Positions 44,817-54,225 of a stretch of DNA of 64,000 bases are shown in pieces. The notes under the pieces were generated by a model. It ran no database searches and was not told the origin of the DNA. It saw nothing but the letters and a program-made list of their open reading frames with translations. Source of the DNA: Cryobacterium sp. CG_9.6. Its GTDB lineage: Bacteria; Actinomycetota; Actinomycetes; Actinomycetales; Microbacteriaceae. The stretch lies in assembly GCF_029893365.1 (NCBI RefSeq), contig NZ_JARXUZ010000001.1:310001-374000 (forward strand). The letters are read 5' to 3'. Within the stretch, counting starts at the first letter, position 1. Every line of letters starts with the position of its first letter. The position numbers and the translations under genes were made by a program.

Positions 44817-45050
44817 GGCACTCGTTTGACCGGCGGGCACTAGTTTGAACGAGTGCCAGCCAGCCAAACAAGTGCCGCGACTGTTGCCGGGCCGCCGCGC
44901 CGAGTGCCAGCCGGCCAAACGAGTGCCGCGACTGTTGCCGGCCGCGACTGTGGCACGCCGCAGCCCTCGCCGGACCGCCACGCCGAGTGCCGCGACTGTT
45001 GCCGGGCCGCCACGCCGAGTGCCGCGACTGTTGCCGGGCCGCCGCGCAGG
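44817..45050 (+). repeat. GC-rich interspersed repeat cluster between amidase and pgm genes
   Basis: AGTGCCGCGACTGTTGCCGG occurs at 44871, 44922, 44986 and 45018, AGTGCCAGCC-(A/G)GCCAAAC at 44852 and 44903, and an inverted pair GGCACTCGTTTGA / AACGAGTGCC at 44817 and 44848. The cluster fills the convergent space between the amidase stop (44777) and the pgm stop (45058). It resembles REP-like arrays and has no coding potential. Confidence 0.88.
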
Positions 45051-45057
45051 CCGCCGG

Positions 45058-46674
45058 CTAGGCGATAGCGGCGTCCACGATGGCCTTGGCCTCGAGCTGA
45101 ACCTGCGCGAGGTGCTCTGCGCCAAGGAACGACTCGGCGTAAATCTTGTACACGTCTTCGGTGCCGCTCGGACGTGCCGCAAACCACGCGTTGTCCGTCG
45201 TCACCTTCACGCCGCCAATTGCGGCACCGTTGCCGGGCGCCACACTGAACTTGCCGGTGATCTTCTCGCCGGCCAGCTCGGTGGCGGTAATGGCGTCACC
45301 GTTGAGGCGGCCGAGCGCGGCCTTCTGCGCGGGCGTAGCCGCGGCATCCACTCGGGCATAGGCCGGCGCACCGAAGTGCTCGGCCAGCTCGGCGTAGCGC
45401 TGCGAGGGGGTCTTGCCCGTGACCGCGAGAATCTCCGCCGCGAGCAGGGCGAGCAGAATCCCGTCCTTGTCGGTGGTCCACACCGTGCCGTCGAAGCGCA
45501 CAAAGCTGGCGCCGGCGCTCTCCTCGCCGCCGAAGGCCACCGAGCCGTCAATGAGGCCCGGCACGAACCACTTGAAGCCCACCGGAACTTCCCACAGGTC
45601 GCGGCCGAGAAAGCCGGTGACCCGGTCGATCATGGTCGAGGAGACGAGTGTCTTGCCCACGGCGGCATCGGGGCGCCAGCCGTCGCGGTGGCTGTACAGG
45701 TAGTCAATGGACACGGCCAGAAAGTGGTTCGGGTTCATGAGGCCGCCGTCAGGCGTCACGATGCCGTGCCGGTCGGCATCCGCATCGTTGCCGGTGAGCA
45801 GGTCGTACTCGTCTTTGTGAGCCACAACGGATGCCATCACCGACGCGCTCGAGGGATCCATGCGAATCTTGTCATCCCAGTCGAGCGTCATGAAGCGCCA
45901 GGTGGGGTCAACGTGCGGGTTGACCACGGTGAGATTGAGGTCGTAGCGGTCGCGGATCGCGCCCCAGTAGCCCACGCTCGCCCCGCCGAGCGGGTCGGCA
46001 CCGATGCGGATTCCGCTGGCCTTAATAGCGGCCATGTCGATGATGTTTTCGAGGTCGTTTACGTAGTTGCCGCGAAAGTCGTAGGTTTCGACGGCGCTCG
46101 GCTCGCTCATCTTCACGTCAACGAGGCCGCCGGCAATGAGTTCGTTGGCACGGTTGGCGATCCAGGAGGTGGCGTCGCTATCGGCCGGACCGCCGTGCGG
46201 CGGGTTGTACTTGAAGCCGCCGTCCATGGGCGGGTTGTGGCTCGGGGTGACGACGATGCCGTCGGCGAGGTCGCCGTTCTCCGCCCGGTTGTACGCCAAA
46301 ATCGCGTGGGACAGGGACGGGGTGGGCACGTAATCATCGAACTCGTCCACGAGAACGCGAACACCATTGGCCACGAGAACCTCAAGGGCGGTCGTGTACG
46401 CCGGCGCACTCAGCGCGTGCGGGTCGGTTCCCATGAACAGGGGCCCGGTGGTGCCTTGACCCGCCCGGTATTCCACGATCGCCAGGGTGGTGGCCATGAT
46501 GTGGTGCTCGTTGAAAGCGGTGTTGAGTGAGCTGCCGCGATGCCCGGACGTGCCGAAAACCACTCGCTGGGAGGGAATATCAACATTGGGTTTCAGGTCG
46601 TAATACGCCTTTACTAATGCGTCGACATCGATCAGATCTGATTCCTGGGCCGGAGTTCCTGCGCGTTCGCTCAT
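45058..46674 (-). CDS. pgm: Phosphoglucomutase (alpha-D-glucose phosphate-specific)
   Basis: A 538-residue phosphohexomutase. It has FGTSGHRG (substrate loop), the phosphoserine loop VVTPSHNPP, metal-binding [21 protein letters not shown] (sugar-binding loop) and RPSGTED (phosphate-binding). It interconverts glucose-1-phosphate and glucose-6-phosphate for glycogen and cell-envelope sugars. ATG 46674 is divergent from pheA with 35 nt between starts. Normal length for the bacterial Pgm subfamily. Confidence 0.95.
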   Translation of the reverse strand: MSERAGTPAQESDLIDVDALVKAYYDLKPNVDIPSQRVVFGTSGHRGSSLNTAFNEHHIMATTLAIVEYRAGQGTTGPLFMGTDPHALSAPAYTTALEVLVANGVRVLVDEFDDYVPTPSLSHAILAYNRAENGDLADGIVVTPSHNPPMDGGFKYNPPHGGPADSDATSWIANRANELIAGGLVDVKMSEPSAVETYDFRGNYVNDLENIIDMAAIKASGIRIGADPLGGASVGYWGAIRDRYDLNLTVVNPHVDPTWRFMTLDWDDKIRMDPSSASVMASVVAHKDEYDLLTGNDADADRHGIVTPDGGLMNPNHFLAVSIDYLYSHRDGWRPDAAVGKTLVSSTMIDRVTGFLGRDLWEVPVGFKWFVPGLIDGSVAFGGEESAGASFVRFDGTVWTTDKDGILLALLAAEILAVTGKTPSQRYAELAEHFGAPAYARVDAAATPAQKAALGRLNGDAITATELAGEKITGKFSVAPGNGAAIGGVKVTTDNAWFAARPSGTEDVYKIYAESFLGAEHLAQVQLEAKAIVDAAIA

Positions 46675-46709
46675 ATGCCAATACTGGCACCCACAGTAGG
46701 CTGTGAGCC

Positions 46710-47657
46710 ATGCCCGAGACCCACAATGTCACCTACAGCTTCCTGGGACCCGCCGGAACCTTCACTGAAGCGGCCCTTGCACAGGTCCCCGAGGCGCAGG
46801 GAAAGCCGTGGCGAGCCGTGAACAACGTGGGTGAAGCGCTCGCCGACGTGATAACCGGTCGCAGTGTTGCAGCCATGATTGCGATTGAAAATTCCGTCGA
46901 CGGCGGCGTGTCGGCCACGCAGGATGCTCTCGCGAGCGTTCCCGGTCTGCGCATCATCGGGGAATATCTGGTGCCGGTGAAGTTCGATATCGTGGCCCGC
47001 CCAGGCACCACGCTGCAGCAGGTGCGCGTGATTAATGCGCATCCGGTCGCCTACGCCCAGTGCCGCAGCTGGCTGGAGCGCAATCTTCCCAACCACGGAC
47101 ACATTCCCGCGTCGAGCAACGTGGCCGCGGCGAGCTCCCTGTTCGAAAACGGACTCGCCGACGCCGCCATCGCCCCGCCCGGAATCGATAAGCACTACGA
47201 CGTGGCCGTGCTCGCCACCGACGTGGGCGACAACCCCAATGCCGTCACCCGCTTCGTGCTGGTGGCCAAAACGACAAAGATTCCGGCTCGCACCGGCGCC
47301 GACAAGACAAGCCTCATCGTGGAACTGCCCGAGGACCGCTCCGGTGCCCTGCTGGAACTGCTGGAACAGTTCGCCACCCGCGGTGTGAACCTGAGCCTGA
47401 TCCAGTCGCGCCCCATCGGCGATGCCCTCGGACGCTACCGTTTCGTCATCGATGCCGACGGCCACATTCTCGATGAACGCATGAGTGACGCCCTCCTCGG
47501 CCTGCGCCGCTCCAGCCCGAACGTGCTCTTTCTCGGCTCGTACCCCCGTGCCGACAAGGCCCCGAACGAGTTCACCTCGCGCTACGACGACGAAATCTTC
47601 ATCGAGGCACGCGACTGGCTCAGCACCCTCATCGAGGGAGAATCGATCAGCTCGTGA
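46710..47657 (+). CDS. pheA: Prephenate dehydratase
   Basis: A 315-residue monofunctional prephenate dehydratase. The catalytic domain is at about residues 5-185 ([31 protein letters not shown]) and a regulatory ACT domain at about 200-275 ([24 protein letters not shown]). It makes phenylpyruvate in phenylalanine synthesis; the ACT domain gives feedback inhibition by phenylalanine. No chorismate mutase domain is present. ATG 46710. Its stop overlaps the next gene's GTG by 4 nt. Confidence 0.95.
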   Translation: MPETHNVTYSFLGPAGTFTEAALAQVPEAQGKPWRAVNNVGEALADVITGRSVAAMIAIENSVDGGVSATQDALASVPGLRIIGEYLVPVKFDIVARPGTTLQQVRVINAHPVAYAQCRSWLERNLPNHGHIPASSNVAAASSLFENGLADAAIAPPGIDKHYDVAVLATDVGDNPNAVTRFVLVAKTTKIPARTGADKTSLIVELPEDRSGALLELLEQFATRGVNLSLIQSRPIGDALGRYRFVIDADGHILDERMSDALLGLRRSSPNVLFLGSYPRADKAPNEFTSRYDDEIFIEARDWLSTLIEGESISS

Positions 47658-48271
47658 CGGAACCGGTGTTCGACCCGCGCCACGAATCGCGTTTTCAGCG
47701 CGGTTATCAGCCGAGCGTGCATCGATCAGCCGCACCAGCGGATGCCGCGGTGCCGGCCCACCCGTCGCCTCCGGCCGGTTCGCATCGCGCTCCAACCGCT
47801 CCGGCGGCGACCGTGGCGGAGGAGCCCGCTGCAGCACCCGCCGGGGCGCAGGCCGCTCTCCTCGCCGACCTCGAGGCCCGGCTGGAGGCGATCCGCGACG
47901 CCACCGCATCCGCTGCGCCCGCCGCACTCGTGGAGATTCTTCCCGATGAGGTAGCTGAAGTGAAGCGGAGCACCCGGAGCATCAACCCGTTCATTATCGG
48001 CCTCTGGGTTCTCGGACCGGTGCTGGTTTTCACTGCTGTCTGGGGACATATGAAGGCCGTGTCGATCTCGATGTCCAGAAGCTCTACCGGGTTTGACGTC
48101 GCTCAGGAACAGTTCAGCATGGCGTCGCTTCAGCTCCTGTTGTCGTTCTCTCCGTTTACCCTGGCTGCCGGCCTGGCTACGGTTATCGGGCTCCTCTTCT
48201 GGCACGCCTGGACCTGGCGCACGCGTCACGCAGGTTCCGCGGTAAGGGCGGCCTCGGCATCCGCTCGCTGA
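47654..48271 (+). CDS. Two-helix membrane protein of unknown function
   Basis: A 205-residue protein. The N-terminal about 110 residues are Ala/Pro-rich and polar with a short helical stretch; two membrane helices follow (about 113-133, PFIIGLWVLGPVLVFTAVWG; and about 158-185, LLLSFSPFTLAAGLATVIGLLFWHAW). The GTG start lies in the pheA stop (GTGA), so it is translated from the pheA mRNA. I do not recognise the family. Its stop lies in a three-copy 9-bp repeat (TGAGAGCGC, 48269-48295). Confidence 0.7.
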   Translation: MTEPVFDPRHESRFQRGYQPSVHRSAAPADAAVPAHPSPPAGSHRAPTAPAATVAEEPAAAPAGAQAALLADLEARLEAIRDATASAAPAALVEILPDEVAEVKRSTRSINPFIIGLWVLGPVLVFTAVWGHMKAVSISMSRSSTGFDVAQEQFSMASLQLLLSFSPFTLAAGLATVIGLLFWHAWTWRTRHAGSAVRAASASAR

Positions 48272-48295
48272 GAGCGCTGAGAGCGCTGAGAACGC
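48269..48295 (+). repeat. Three 9-bp tandem repeats in the convergent gap
   Basis: TGAGAGCGC, TGAGAGCGC and TGAGAACGC follow each other directly and fill the 24-nt space before the convergent lipid kinase stop. The first TGA is the stop of the upstream gene. Confidence 0.85.
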
Positions 48296-49288
48296 TTAGG
48301 TCGCGGGAACGCGCACGAGCAGCGCGCCGGAGTCGGCGCTGAGCGACACCGAACGCACCCGGCCGAATTCGTCACCGTCGATTTCGAACTGCTGAGGCTG
48401 CGCCACCACGATGCGAATATCGGCGCCGCGCAGCGTGGTCATCACGCGTTCGTTCGTCGACGCGGTGCGCTCAATGAGGCGTCGCCCCACCGCCGAGCGC
48501 CGCAGGACACCGTTTTCCCAGGTGACGCGCCGCCAGATGGTAAGCCAGCCAAACACTCCCTTGGGCTGGAGCACGGCAATATCCAGAATGCCGTCATCGA
48601 GCAAGGCATCGGGCAAGAGCTGAATATTTCCGGGCAGCAGACCGCAGTTGGCCACCAAAATTCCGCTCACGTGTGCCGGTCGGTCGGTACGCCCGCCCAC
48701 GCTGTAGCGGATGCCGAAGGGCTTGCTCTGCGGAATCGCCCGCATCGCCGCGTCCACGTAGGCGAGCCAGCCCAGCTGTCTCTTCAGGTCGGCGCGGGTA
48801 TTTGCGATCAACTCCGCGTCGATTCCGAGCCCGGCCATCACGAGGAAAACGTGCTCACTCGTCTCTCCGTCGGCGCGCTTTATGGCTGCAACGCCCACAT
48901 CGATGGCCCGGTCCACGCCGCCAAAGGCAATGTCCGTGGCGGCATCGAGGTTGCCAATCGGTAGCTGCATGTTGCGCGCCAGCAGGTTGCCGGTGCCGGC
49001 AGGAATGATGGCGAGCCGCACTCCGGAATCGCGCAGGGTCTCCGCCACGGCCCGAACGGTGCCGTCTCCTCCGGCAGCGAGCACCAGCGTGGCGCCCGCG
49101 GTCAGGGCCCGCTCGGTGGCGTGCTGGCCGGCATCCGCTTCGCTGGTCTCAAACCATTCGATGTGAGCACAGCCGTGTGTCGCGGCGGCGGCGGCAACAC
49201 TCTGACGCAGCTTGTCGATGTCAACCTTGATGGGGTTGAATACCACCGCGGCATGCGGCGAACGCTGAGGAGTCCCGGAGGCTGTCAC
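48296..49288 (-). CDS. Diacylglycerol kinase-family lipid kinase
   Basis: A 330-residue DagK-like kinase. It has VVFNPIKVD, the nucleotide loop LVLAAGGDGTVRAVAE, and IPAGTGNLLARN. The C-terminal beta-sandwich has DDGILDIAVLQPKG. Family members phosphorylate diacylglycerol or related lipids (YegS/DgkB/BmrU group). The GTG start at 49288 is opposite to serS, 50 nt between starts. No substrate-specific features are visible. Confidence 0.88.
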   Translation of the reverse strand: MTASGTPQRSPHAAVVFNPIKVDIDKLRQSVAAAAATHGCAHIEWFETSEADAGQHATERALTAGATLVLAAGGDGTVRAVAETLRDSGVRLAIIPAGTGNLLARNMQLPIGNLDAATDIAFGGVDRAIDVGVAAIKRADGETSEHVFLVMAGLGIDAELIANTRADLKRQLGWLAYVDAAMRAIPQSKPFGIRYSVGGRTDRPAHVSGILVANCGLLPGNIQLLPDALLDDGILDIAVLQPKGVFGWLTIWRRVTWENGVLRRSAVGRRLIERTASTNERVMTTLRGADIRIVVAQPQQFEIDGDEFGRVRSVSLSADSGALLVRVPAT

Positions 49289-49338
49289 GCTGCCTAGGGT
49301 AGCCGACCCTGCCCGAACGCGCTTGTAGACTGAGCCGT

Positions 49339-50628
49339 GTGATTGATCCGGTGCTGTTACGTGAAAATCCTGACCTCTTGAAGCGTTCGCAGGAGGCCCG
49401 TGGCGACTCTGTTGAGGCCGTTGATGAGGCGCTCGCAGCGGATGCCGCCAGGCGCGCGTCGATCACGGCCTTCGAAGACCTGCGCGCCGCCCAGAACGTG
49501 TTCGGTAAGACCGTGGCGTCGGCCCCGCCCGAGCAGAAAAAGGCCCTTGTGGCCGAGGCGCGGGGCCTTGCCGCGGGCGTGAAGGCTGCTGGCGCTGTCG
49601 CCGGGGAGGCCGAGGACCGCTTCACGAAAATCGTGCGCACCATCGCCAACCCCATCATCGACGGGGTGCCCGCGGGCGACGAGGCCAACTTCGTCACGCT
49701 GCGCACGCACGGGGACACCCCCACGTTCGACTTTGAGCCGCGCGACCACCTGGAGCTCGGCGAGCTGCTCGGCGCCATCGACATGGCCCGCGGCGCCAAG
49801 GTATCGGGAACGCGCTTCTACTTCCTGAAGGGCATCGGTGCCCGTCTCGAAATCGCCCTGATGAACATGGCCTTGGACCGTGCCCTCGACGCCGGCTTCG
49901 TTCCCCTCATCACCCCCACGCTGGTGCGCCCCGAAATTATGGACGGCACCGGCTTCCTCGGCGAGCACAACGATGAGGTGTACTACCTGCCCGGCGACGA
50001 CCTCTACCTCACCGGAACCAGCGAGGTCGCGCTCGCCGGGTACCACAAAGACGAAATTCTCGACCTCAGTGACGAGCCCCTCCGCTACGCCGGCTGGTCC
50101 ACGTGCTACCGCCGGGAGGCCGGCTCGGGCGGAAAGGACACCCGCGGCATCATTCGGGTGCACCAGTTCAACAAGCTCGAAATGTTCACCTACGTTCTGC
50201 CCGAGAACGCCGAGGCCGAGCACGATCGCCTCGTGGCCCTGCAGGAGAGCATGCTGCAATCCCTCGGCCTCAGCTACCGCGTCATCGACGTGGCCGCCGG
50301 CGACCTGGGGTCGAGCGCCGCCCGCAAGTTCGATATCGAGGCCTGGGTTCCCACGCAGGGCGCCTACCGCGAGCTCACGAGCACCAGTAACTGCACCACG
50401 TACCAAGCTAGGCGTCTCGACATCCGCTATCGCACCGAGAGTGGCAAGACCGCACCTGTCGCGACCCTCAACGGAACCCTCGCCACCACCCGGTGGATCG
50501 TGGCCATTCTCGAAACGCATCAGCAAGCAGATGGCTCGGTGCGCGTCCCCGAGGCCCTCCGCCCCTACCTGGGTGGCCTCGAGGTGCTCCGACCCCTTGC
50601 GGCGAAGCAGGGGAGCGTGGCGAAATGA
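49339..50628 (+). CDS. serS: Seryl-tRNA synthetase
   Basis: A 429-residue class II synthetase. The N-terminal coiled-coil arm is at about residues 25-105. Motif 2 is [28 protein letters not shown] and motif 3 is [35 protein letters not shown]. It charges tRNA-Ser; two tRNA-Ser genes lie 1-2.5 kb downstream. The start is GTG 49339. Its stop overlaps the ATG of the HAD gene. Confidence 0.97.
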   Translation: MIDPVLLRENPDLLKRSQEARGDSVEAVDEALAADAARRASITAFEDLRAAQNVFGKTVASAPPEQKKALVAEARGLAAGVKAAGAVAGEAEDRFTKIVRTIANPIIDGVPAGDEANFVTLRTHGDTPTFDFEPRDHLELGELLGAIDMARGAKVSGTRFYFLKGIGARLEIALMNMALDRALDAGFVPLITPTLVRPEIMDGTGFLGEHNDEVYYLPGDDLYLTGTSEVALAGYHKDEILDLSDEPLRYAGWSTCYRREAGSGGKDTRGIIRVHQFNKLEMFTYVLPENAEAEHDRLVALQESMLQSLGLSYRVIDVAAGDLGSSAARKFDIEAWVPTQGAYRELTSTSNCTTYQARRLDIRYRTESGKTAPVATLNGTLATTRWIVAILETHQQADGSVRVPEALRPYLGGLEVLRPLAAKQGSVAK

Positions 50629-51434
50629 GCGTGAGCGCCGAACGTTGGCTCATTGCCCTCGACATTGATGGCACCACCATGCATGACGATGGGTCGATCA
50701 GTGACTCCGTGGTGGAGCAGGTGCAGCGACTCGAGGCGGCCGGACACGCGGTCATGCTCGCCACCGGGCGTTCCGCTGCAGCCGCGCTGCCCGTGCTTGA
50801 GCGGCTGAACATCACTCCGCGTTACGTGGTGTGCTCCAATGGCGCCATCACGATGCACCGCGATGCCAGTGCGCCGCTCGGTTACCGGCGGGAATGGGTG
50901 GAAACCTTCGACCCGAGCGATGTGCTCAACTCGATTCGCCCGCACCTTGCGAACGCCCGGTTTGCGGTGGAAGACGAGCACGGTTTCTATCGCTACACCG
51001 AACCGATTCCCGATGCCACGATCGGCATGGAGAGCGAACGCGTCGATTTTGACGAGCTGATGCGACACCGCGCCACCCGCGTGGTGGTGATTTCACCCGA
51101 TCACGACATGGAGGACTTCCTCGCGATCGTGGAGCGCATGGGCCTCAGTCGGGTGAGCTACGCGATTGGGTGGACTGCCTGGCTCGACATCGCGCCCGAT
51201 GGCGTGAACAAGGCCACCGCCATGGAGCGGGTGCGTCTGGAGCTTGGCATTCCGCGCGAGCGGGTGATGGCCGTTGGTGATGGTCGCAACGACATCGACA
51301 TGCTCACGTGGGCCGCCGAACACGGTCGAGGAGTGGCAATGGGTGAGTCGCCCGACGACGTGCTGGAGTCGGCAAATGAGGTGACCGGCACCGTGCATGT
51401 CGATGGGCTTGCGCTCGTTTTGGCCACGCTCTAG
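50625..51434 (+). CDS. HAD-superfamily (Cof-type) phosphatase
   Basis: A 269-residue HAD-IIB hydrolase. Motif I is [14 protein letters not shown] (nucleophile and acid Asp), motif II is MLATGRS, motif III Lys is in GVNKATAM, and motif IV is [12 protein letters not shown]. Cof-type proteins dephosphorylate sugar phosphates or cofactors in the cytoplasm. ATG 50625 overlaps the serS stop (ATGA), so the two are translationally coupled, a common actinobacterial arrangement. Confidence 0.92.
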   Translation: MSVSAERWLIALDIDGTTMHDDGSISDSVVEQVQRLEAAGHAVMLATGRSAAAALPVLERLNITPRYVVCSNGAITMHRDASAPLGYRREWVETFDPSDVLNSIRPHLANARFAVEDEHGFYRYTEPIPDATIGMESERVDFDELMRHRATRVVVISPDHDMEDFLAIVERMGLSRVSYAIGWTAWLDIAPDGVNKATAMERVRLELGIPRERVMAVGDGRNDIDMLTWAAEHGRGVAMGESPDDVLESANEVTGTVHVDGLALVLATL

Positions 51435-51523
51435 AGTGCATGCAGCACCTGTACAGGTCGTTGTGTCAGTCTGAACCGCGCCCGTCGGTTAGAATCAGGC
51501 GGTGTTCATCTTCGGACGAACCG

Positions 51524-51608
51524 GGAGGGCTGTCCGAGCGGCCGATGGAGCCAGTCTTGAAAACTGGTGGGCAGAAATGTCTCGTGGGTTCGAATCCCAC
51601 GCCCTCCG
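51524..51608 (+). tRNA. tRNA-Ser (anticodon TGA)
   Basis: An 85-nt class II tRNA. The acceptor GGAGGGC pairs with GCCCTCC at the 3' end, the anticodon stem is CCAGT/ACTGG around CTTGAAA (anticodon TGA at 51558-51560), and the long variable arm and TTCGAAT T-loop are present. CCA is not encoded. Confidence 0.96.
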
Positions 51609-51669
51609 CAGTGCAGTAATAAATGTTGTAACCCAGTGTCATGGCCGGCACGCCGATGAAAGGACCTGA

Positions 51670-52962
51670 GTGAGCGACCAACTGCGCCCCCGTTCGACTG
51701 GCTCGAGAAACCTCAACACGATCGCCCGTCATGGTCGGTTGAAGAGGTCGAGTGCGTTCAAGACGGTGGCCCGGTTTGTGGCGGCAAGTCTGGCCGTGGT
51801 CCTGGTCAGTGGCGTGTCTGTCGCCGCGATCGCCACGTTTGATGTGGCTGCCAGCGCACAGGACGGTGTGCATCTCGACAATGAGACGAACGGTCCTGTT
51901 CCGCAGATTGGTGCCATTGACGGTGGCGTGAACATGCTCGTGGTGGGTAGTGACAGTCGCGTGGGCCAGGACGCGATTTTCGGTCCGGAAGATTCCACCG
52001 GTGACCTCAACGACGTCACCATGCTGCTGCATATCTCGGAAGATCACACCAACGCATCCGTCATCAGCTTTCCTCGCGACATGTTCGTTCCCATTCCTTC
52101 CTGCAACAAGGTGGATGGCAGCGGCTCCTATAACGCCATGAGCCGGCAAAAGATCAACACCACGCTTACCTATGGTGGGCTGGCCTGCACCGTGGCCACG
52201 GTCGAGAAGCTCACCGGGCTCAGCATTCCTTTTGCCGCCGAGGTGCAGTTCAGCGGCGTGATGGCCATGTCCACGGCTGTCGGCGGAGTGCCGGTGTGTG
52301 TGGCCGAACCCATCGAGGACGAGTACACGAGCACGTTCCTTGCGGCCGGCGAGCACACGCTGGAGGGCTTTGAGGCGTTGCAGTTTCTGCGCACCCGCCA
52401 CGGCGTTGGTGACGGCAGCGACCTGACCCGCATCAACAACCAGCAGTTGTTCATGTCGTCGCTCGTGCGCACGATCAAGAGCGCCGACACGCTCGCCGAT
52501 CCGACCAAGGTGTACTCCCTGGCCAAGGCGGTCACCGGAAACATGCGGCTGTCCGACAGTCTCAACAACGTCTCGGTGATTGCCTCGATCGCCGTGGCAC
52601 TGAAGGACATTGACCTGAGCCAGGTCGTGTTCGTGCAGGTGCCCACCGGCAACGTTGAGGGTGGTGTCATTCCGTCGCAGCCTGCCTTTGAAGATATGTT
52701 CACCGCTGTTGCTGCCGATGAGCCGATTCAGCTGAGCGGAACCACTGGTGGGGGAACCGTCGCAGACCCGAATGCGCCGGTCACTGAGACCGCAGCACCC
52801 ACGGCAGACCCGGCTGCGCCCACCGAGACCACGGCCCCGGCGACGGACACGTCCACCCCCGCTGCAACAGATCCTTCGGTTTCTGTTCTGGACGATTCCG
52901 TCACCGGTCAGACGGCCGCAGATTACACCTGCACGTCCGGGCGTACACTTCAGGATCAGTAG
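51670..52962 (+). CDS. LytR-CpsA-Psr (LCP) family cell-wall ligase
   Basis: A 430-residue membrane protein. The N-terminal cytoplasmic part is basic, one helix is at about residues 36-58, and the LCP domain is at about 85-270 with NMLVVGSDSR, DVTMLLHISED, SFPRDMFVPIP and FLRTRHGVGDGSDLTRINNQQ (conserved Arg/Asp residues). LCP proteins attach teichoic acids or arabinogalactan-like polymers to peptidoglycan. The C-terminal about 70 residues are a Thr/Pro/Ala-rich tail. GTG 51670 follows AAAGGAC. It sits between two tRNA-Ser genes. Confidence 0.92.
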   Translation: MSDQLRPRSTGSRNLNTIARHGRLKRSSAFKTVARFVAASLAVVLVSGVSVAAIATFDVAASAQDGVHLDNETNGPVPQIGAIDGGVNMLVVGSDSRVGQDAIFGPEDSTGDLNDVTMLLHISEDHTNASVISFPRDMFVPIPSCNKVDGSGSYNAMSRQKINTTLTYGGLACTVATVEKLTGLSIPFAAEVQFSGVMAMSTAVGGVPVCVAEPIEDEYTSTFLAAGEHTLEGFEALQFLRTRHGVGDGSDLTRINNQQLFMSSLVRTIKSADTLADPTKVYSLAKAVTGNMRLSDSLNNVSVIASIAVALKDIDLSQVVFVQVPTGNVEGGVIPSQPAFEDMFTAVAADEPIQLSGTTGGGTVADPNAPVTETAAPTADPAAPTETTAPATDTSTPAATDPSVSVLDDSVTGQTAADYTCTSGRTLQDQ

Positions 52963-53048
52963 CCCGACGGCCGTGACGGGTGGGGTCGTCACGAAGGCCG
53001 CTCGGGTCGGCTAGGATAGACAGGTATGTTTGCCTCGGCAGGCATCAA

Positions 53049-53139
53049 GGAGACGTCGCATAGTTCGGCTTAGTGCACCACCCTGCTAAGGTGGAGTACC
53101 CTTTACGGGGTACCGTGGGTTCAAATCCCACCGTCTCCG
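53049..53139 (+). tRNA. tRNA-Ser (anticodon GCT)
   Basis: A 91-nt class II tRNA. The acceptor GGAGACG pairs with CGTCTCC, the anticodon stem CCACC/GGTGG encloses CTGCTAA (anticodon GCT at 53085-53087), and the variable arm TACCC...GGGTA and GTTCAAATC T-loop are clear. The sulfur island begins within 1.2 kb downstream. Confidence 0.96.
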
Positions 53140-53195
53140 CAGTGAGGAATTCACGTAATTCCGGTGATTTGTTCACGAAATTCATATGGCAAGAA

Positions 53196-53222
53196 AAAAC
53201 CGGCGATCGCATCGCCGGTTTT
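53196..53222 (+). terminator. Intrinsic terminator after tRNA-Ser
   Basis: AAAACCGGCGAT (53196-53207) and ATCGCCGGTTTT (53211-53222) form a perfect 12-bp stem with a CGC loop, ending in T residues. The rest of 53140-53370 shows no gene. Confidence 0.9.
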
Positions 53223-53370
53223 CTGCGTTAAAGCGCGGATTCCAAGAGTGATCGTCCCAAGAAACGCTGTGATCCGGGCGTGACCGGCGGTTAAACACCG
53301 CTGCGCCCTGTTTTTGGCAGGGCGAAGCGACTTCTAATGCAGGTAACGGAATTGTTGACGACCGGGCGGC

Positions 53371-54189
53371 CTAGCTGGGTGGTGGTGGTGGTGGTGACGG
53401 TGGTGACGGTGACGGTGACGGTACCTTGTCGGTGGGTGGCGTCACCGAAGCCATCTCAGCGCTGGAATAGTACGTGCTCGCGGAGGACTTGTTCTTTGAG
53501 TTCAGAGGCACTCGGGCGAGCTCACTCTGAATGAACGACAGAATCTTTCGGATGTTGGCGGAGACGAGCGCAAGTGTGACGGAAACCGATGCGAAGGTGT
53601 TGCCGCGGGCGCGTCGTTTCATGGGGGAGGCAATGTCTTCGGTTGCGGAGTCCTTGATGAATGCGTTCTGGCTTTCGACGGTGTTGCGCAGTCCGTAGTA
53701 GCCCTTCCACACTGGACTTTTGTGGGGGTAGGTCTGCCCATACTTCAGGGCTTTGTCCTTGGCGGGGTCTTTTCCCGCGGGTACCACGATGGTCTTCTTG
53801 CGGATGGGCTCGATGAGTTCACCGGTCTTGTGGTCGAAGGCTAAACCGTCGTAGTTCTTGGGGTTGGGATAGAGGTATTGGCGTGACCCATCGGGTCGTC
53901 GCTTGCCCTTGGGCTTGGCGCGATACTTTTCCCGCTCGGCGATACGCTGGTCCCGCAGTTCTTTGGCTTGACGCACGGGGTTTGAGTCGCTGGGGAGGAT
54001 GGCATCGTCTTCGGGCGTTTCCTCGTCGACCGGCACGCCGGTGTCGGCTGCCTTGCGGTCCTTTCGGGGCACGGTCAGAACCGCCAGATTCCGGGGGAGT
54101 GCCCGCAAGAGTTCCGCTCTGTGCGCCACCTTGGACCGGGTCAGTTGGTGGTGAGCGGAATCCCATTTCGGCCACGTGATACACGCTGA
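53371..54189 (-). pseudogene. 5'-truncated transposase remnant
   Basis: The frame carries the C-terminal part of a DDE transposase: YGLRNTVESQNAFIKDSATED (with the presumed catalytic Glu) and RARGNTFASVSVTLALVSANI. Reading upstream of the GTG at 54129, the frame stays open as ITWPKWDSAHHQLTRSKVAHRAELL until a stop near 54200, with no proper start and no N-terminal domains, so about half of the protein is missing. The C-terminus runs into a Pro-rich microsatellite. No terminal repeats could be found. It marks the left edge of the sulfur island. Confidence 0.7.
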
Positions 54190-54225
54190 ACGCGAGCGTC
54201 ACGCTCGTGCGCAGGCGATGCCTAT

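Noticed and set aside
44845..46530. A 561-codon open frame antisense to pgm and running through the repeat cluster
   Set aside because: It reads through GC-rich repeats and then the reverse strand of a clear pgm gene; composition is that of a shadow frame.
51466..52992. A 508-codon minus-strand frame opposite the LCP gene
   Set aside because: It covers the tRNA-Ser gene and the reverse strand of LCP and lacks recognisable motifs.
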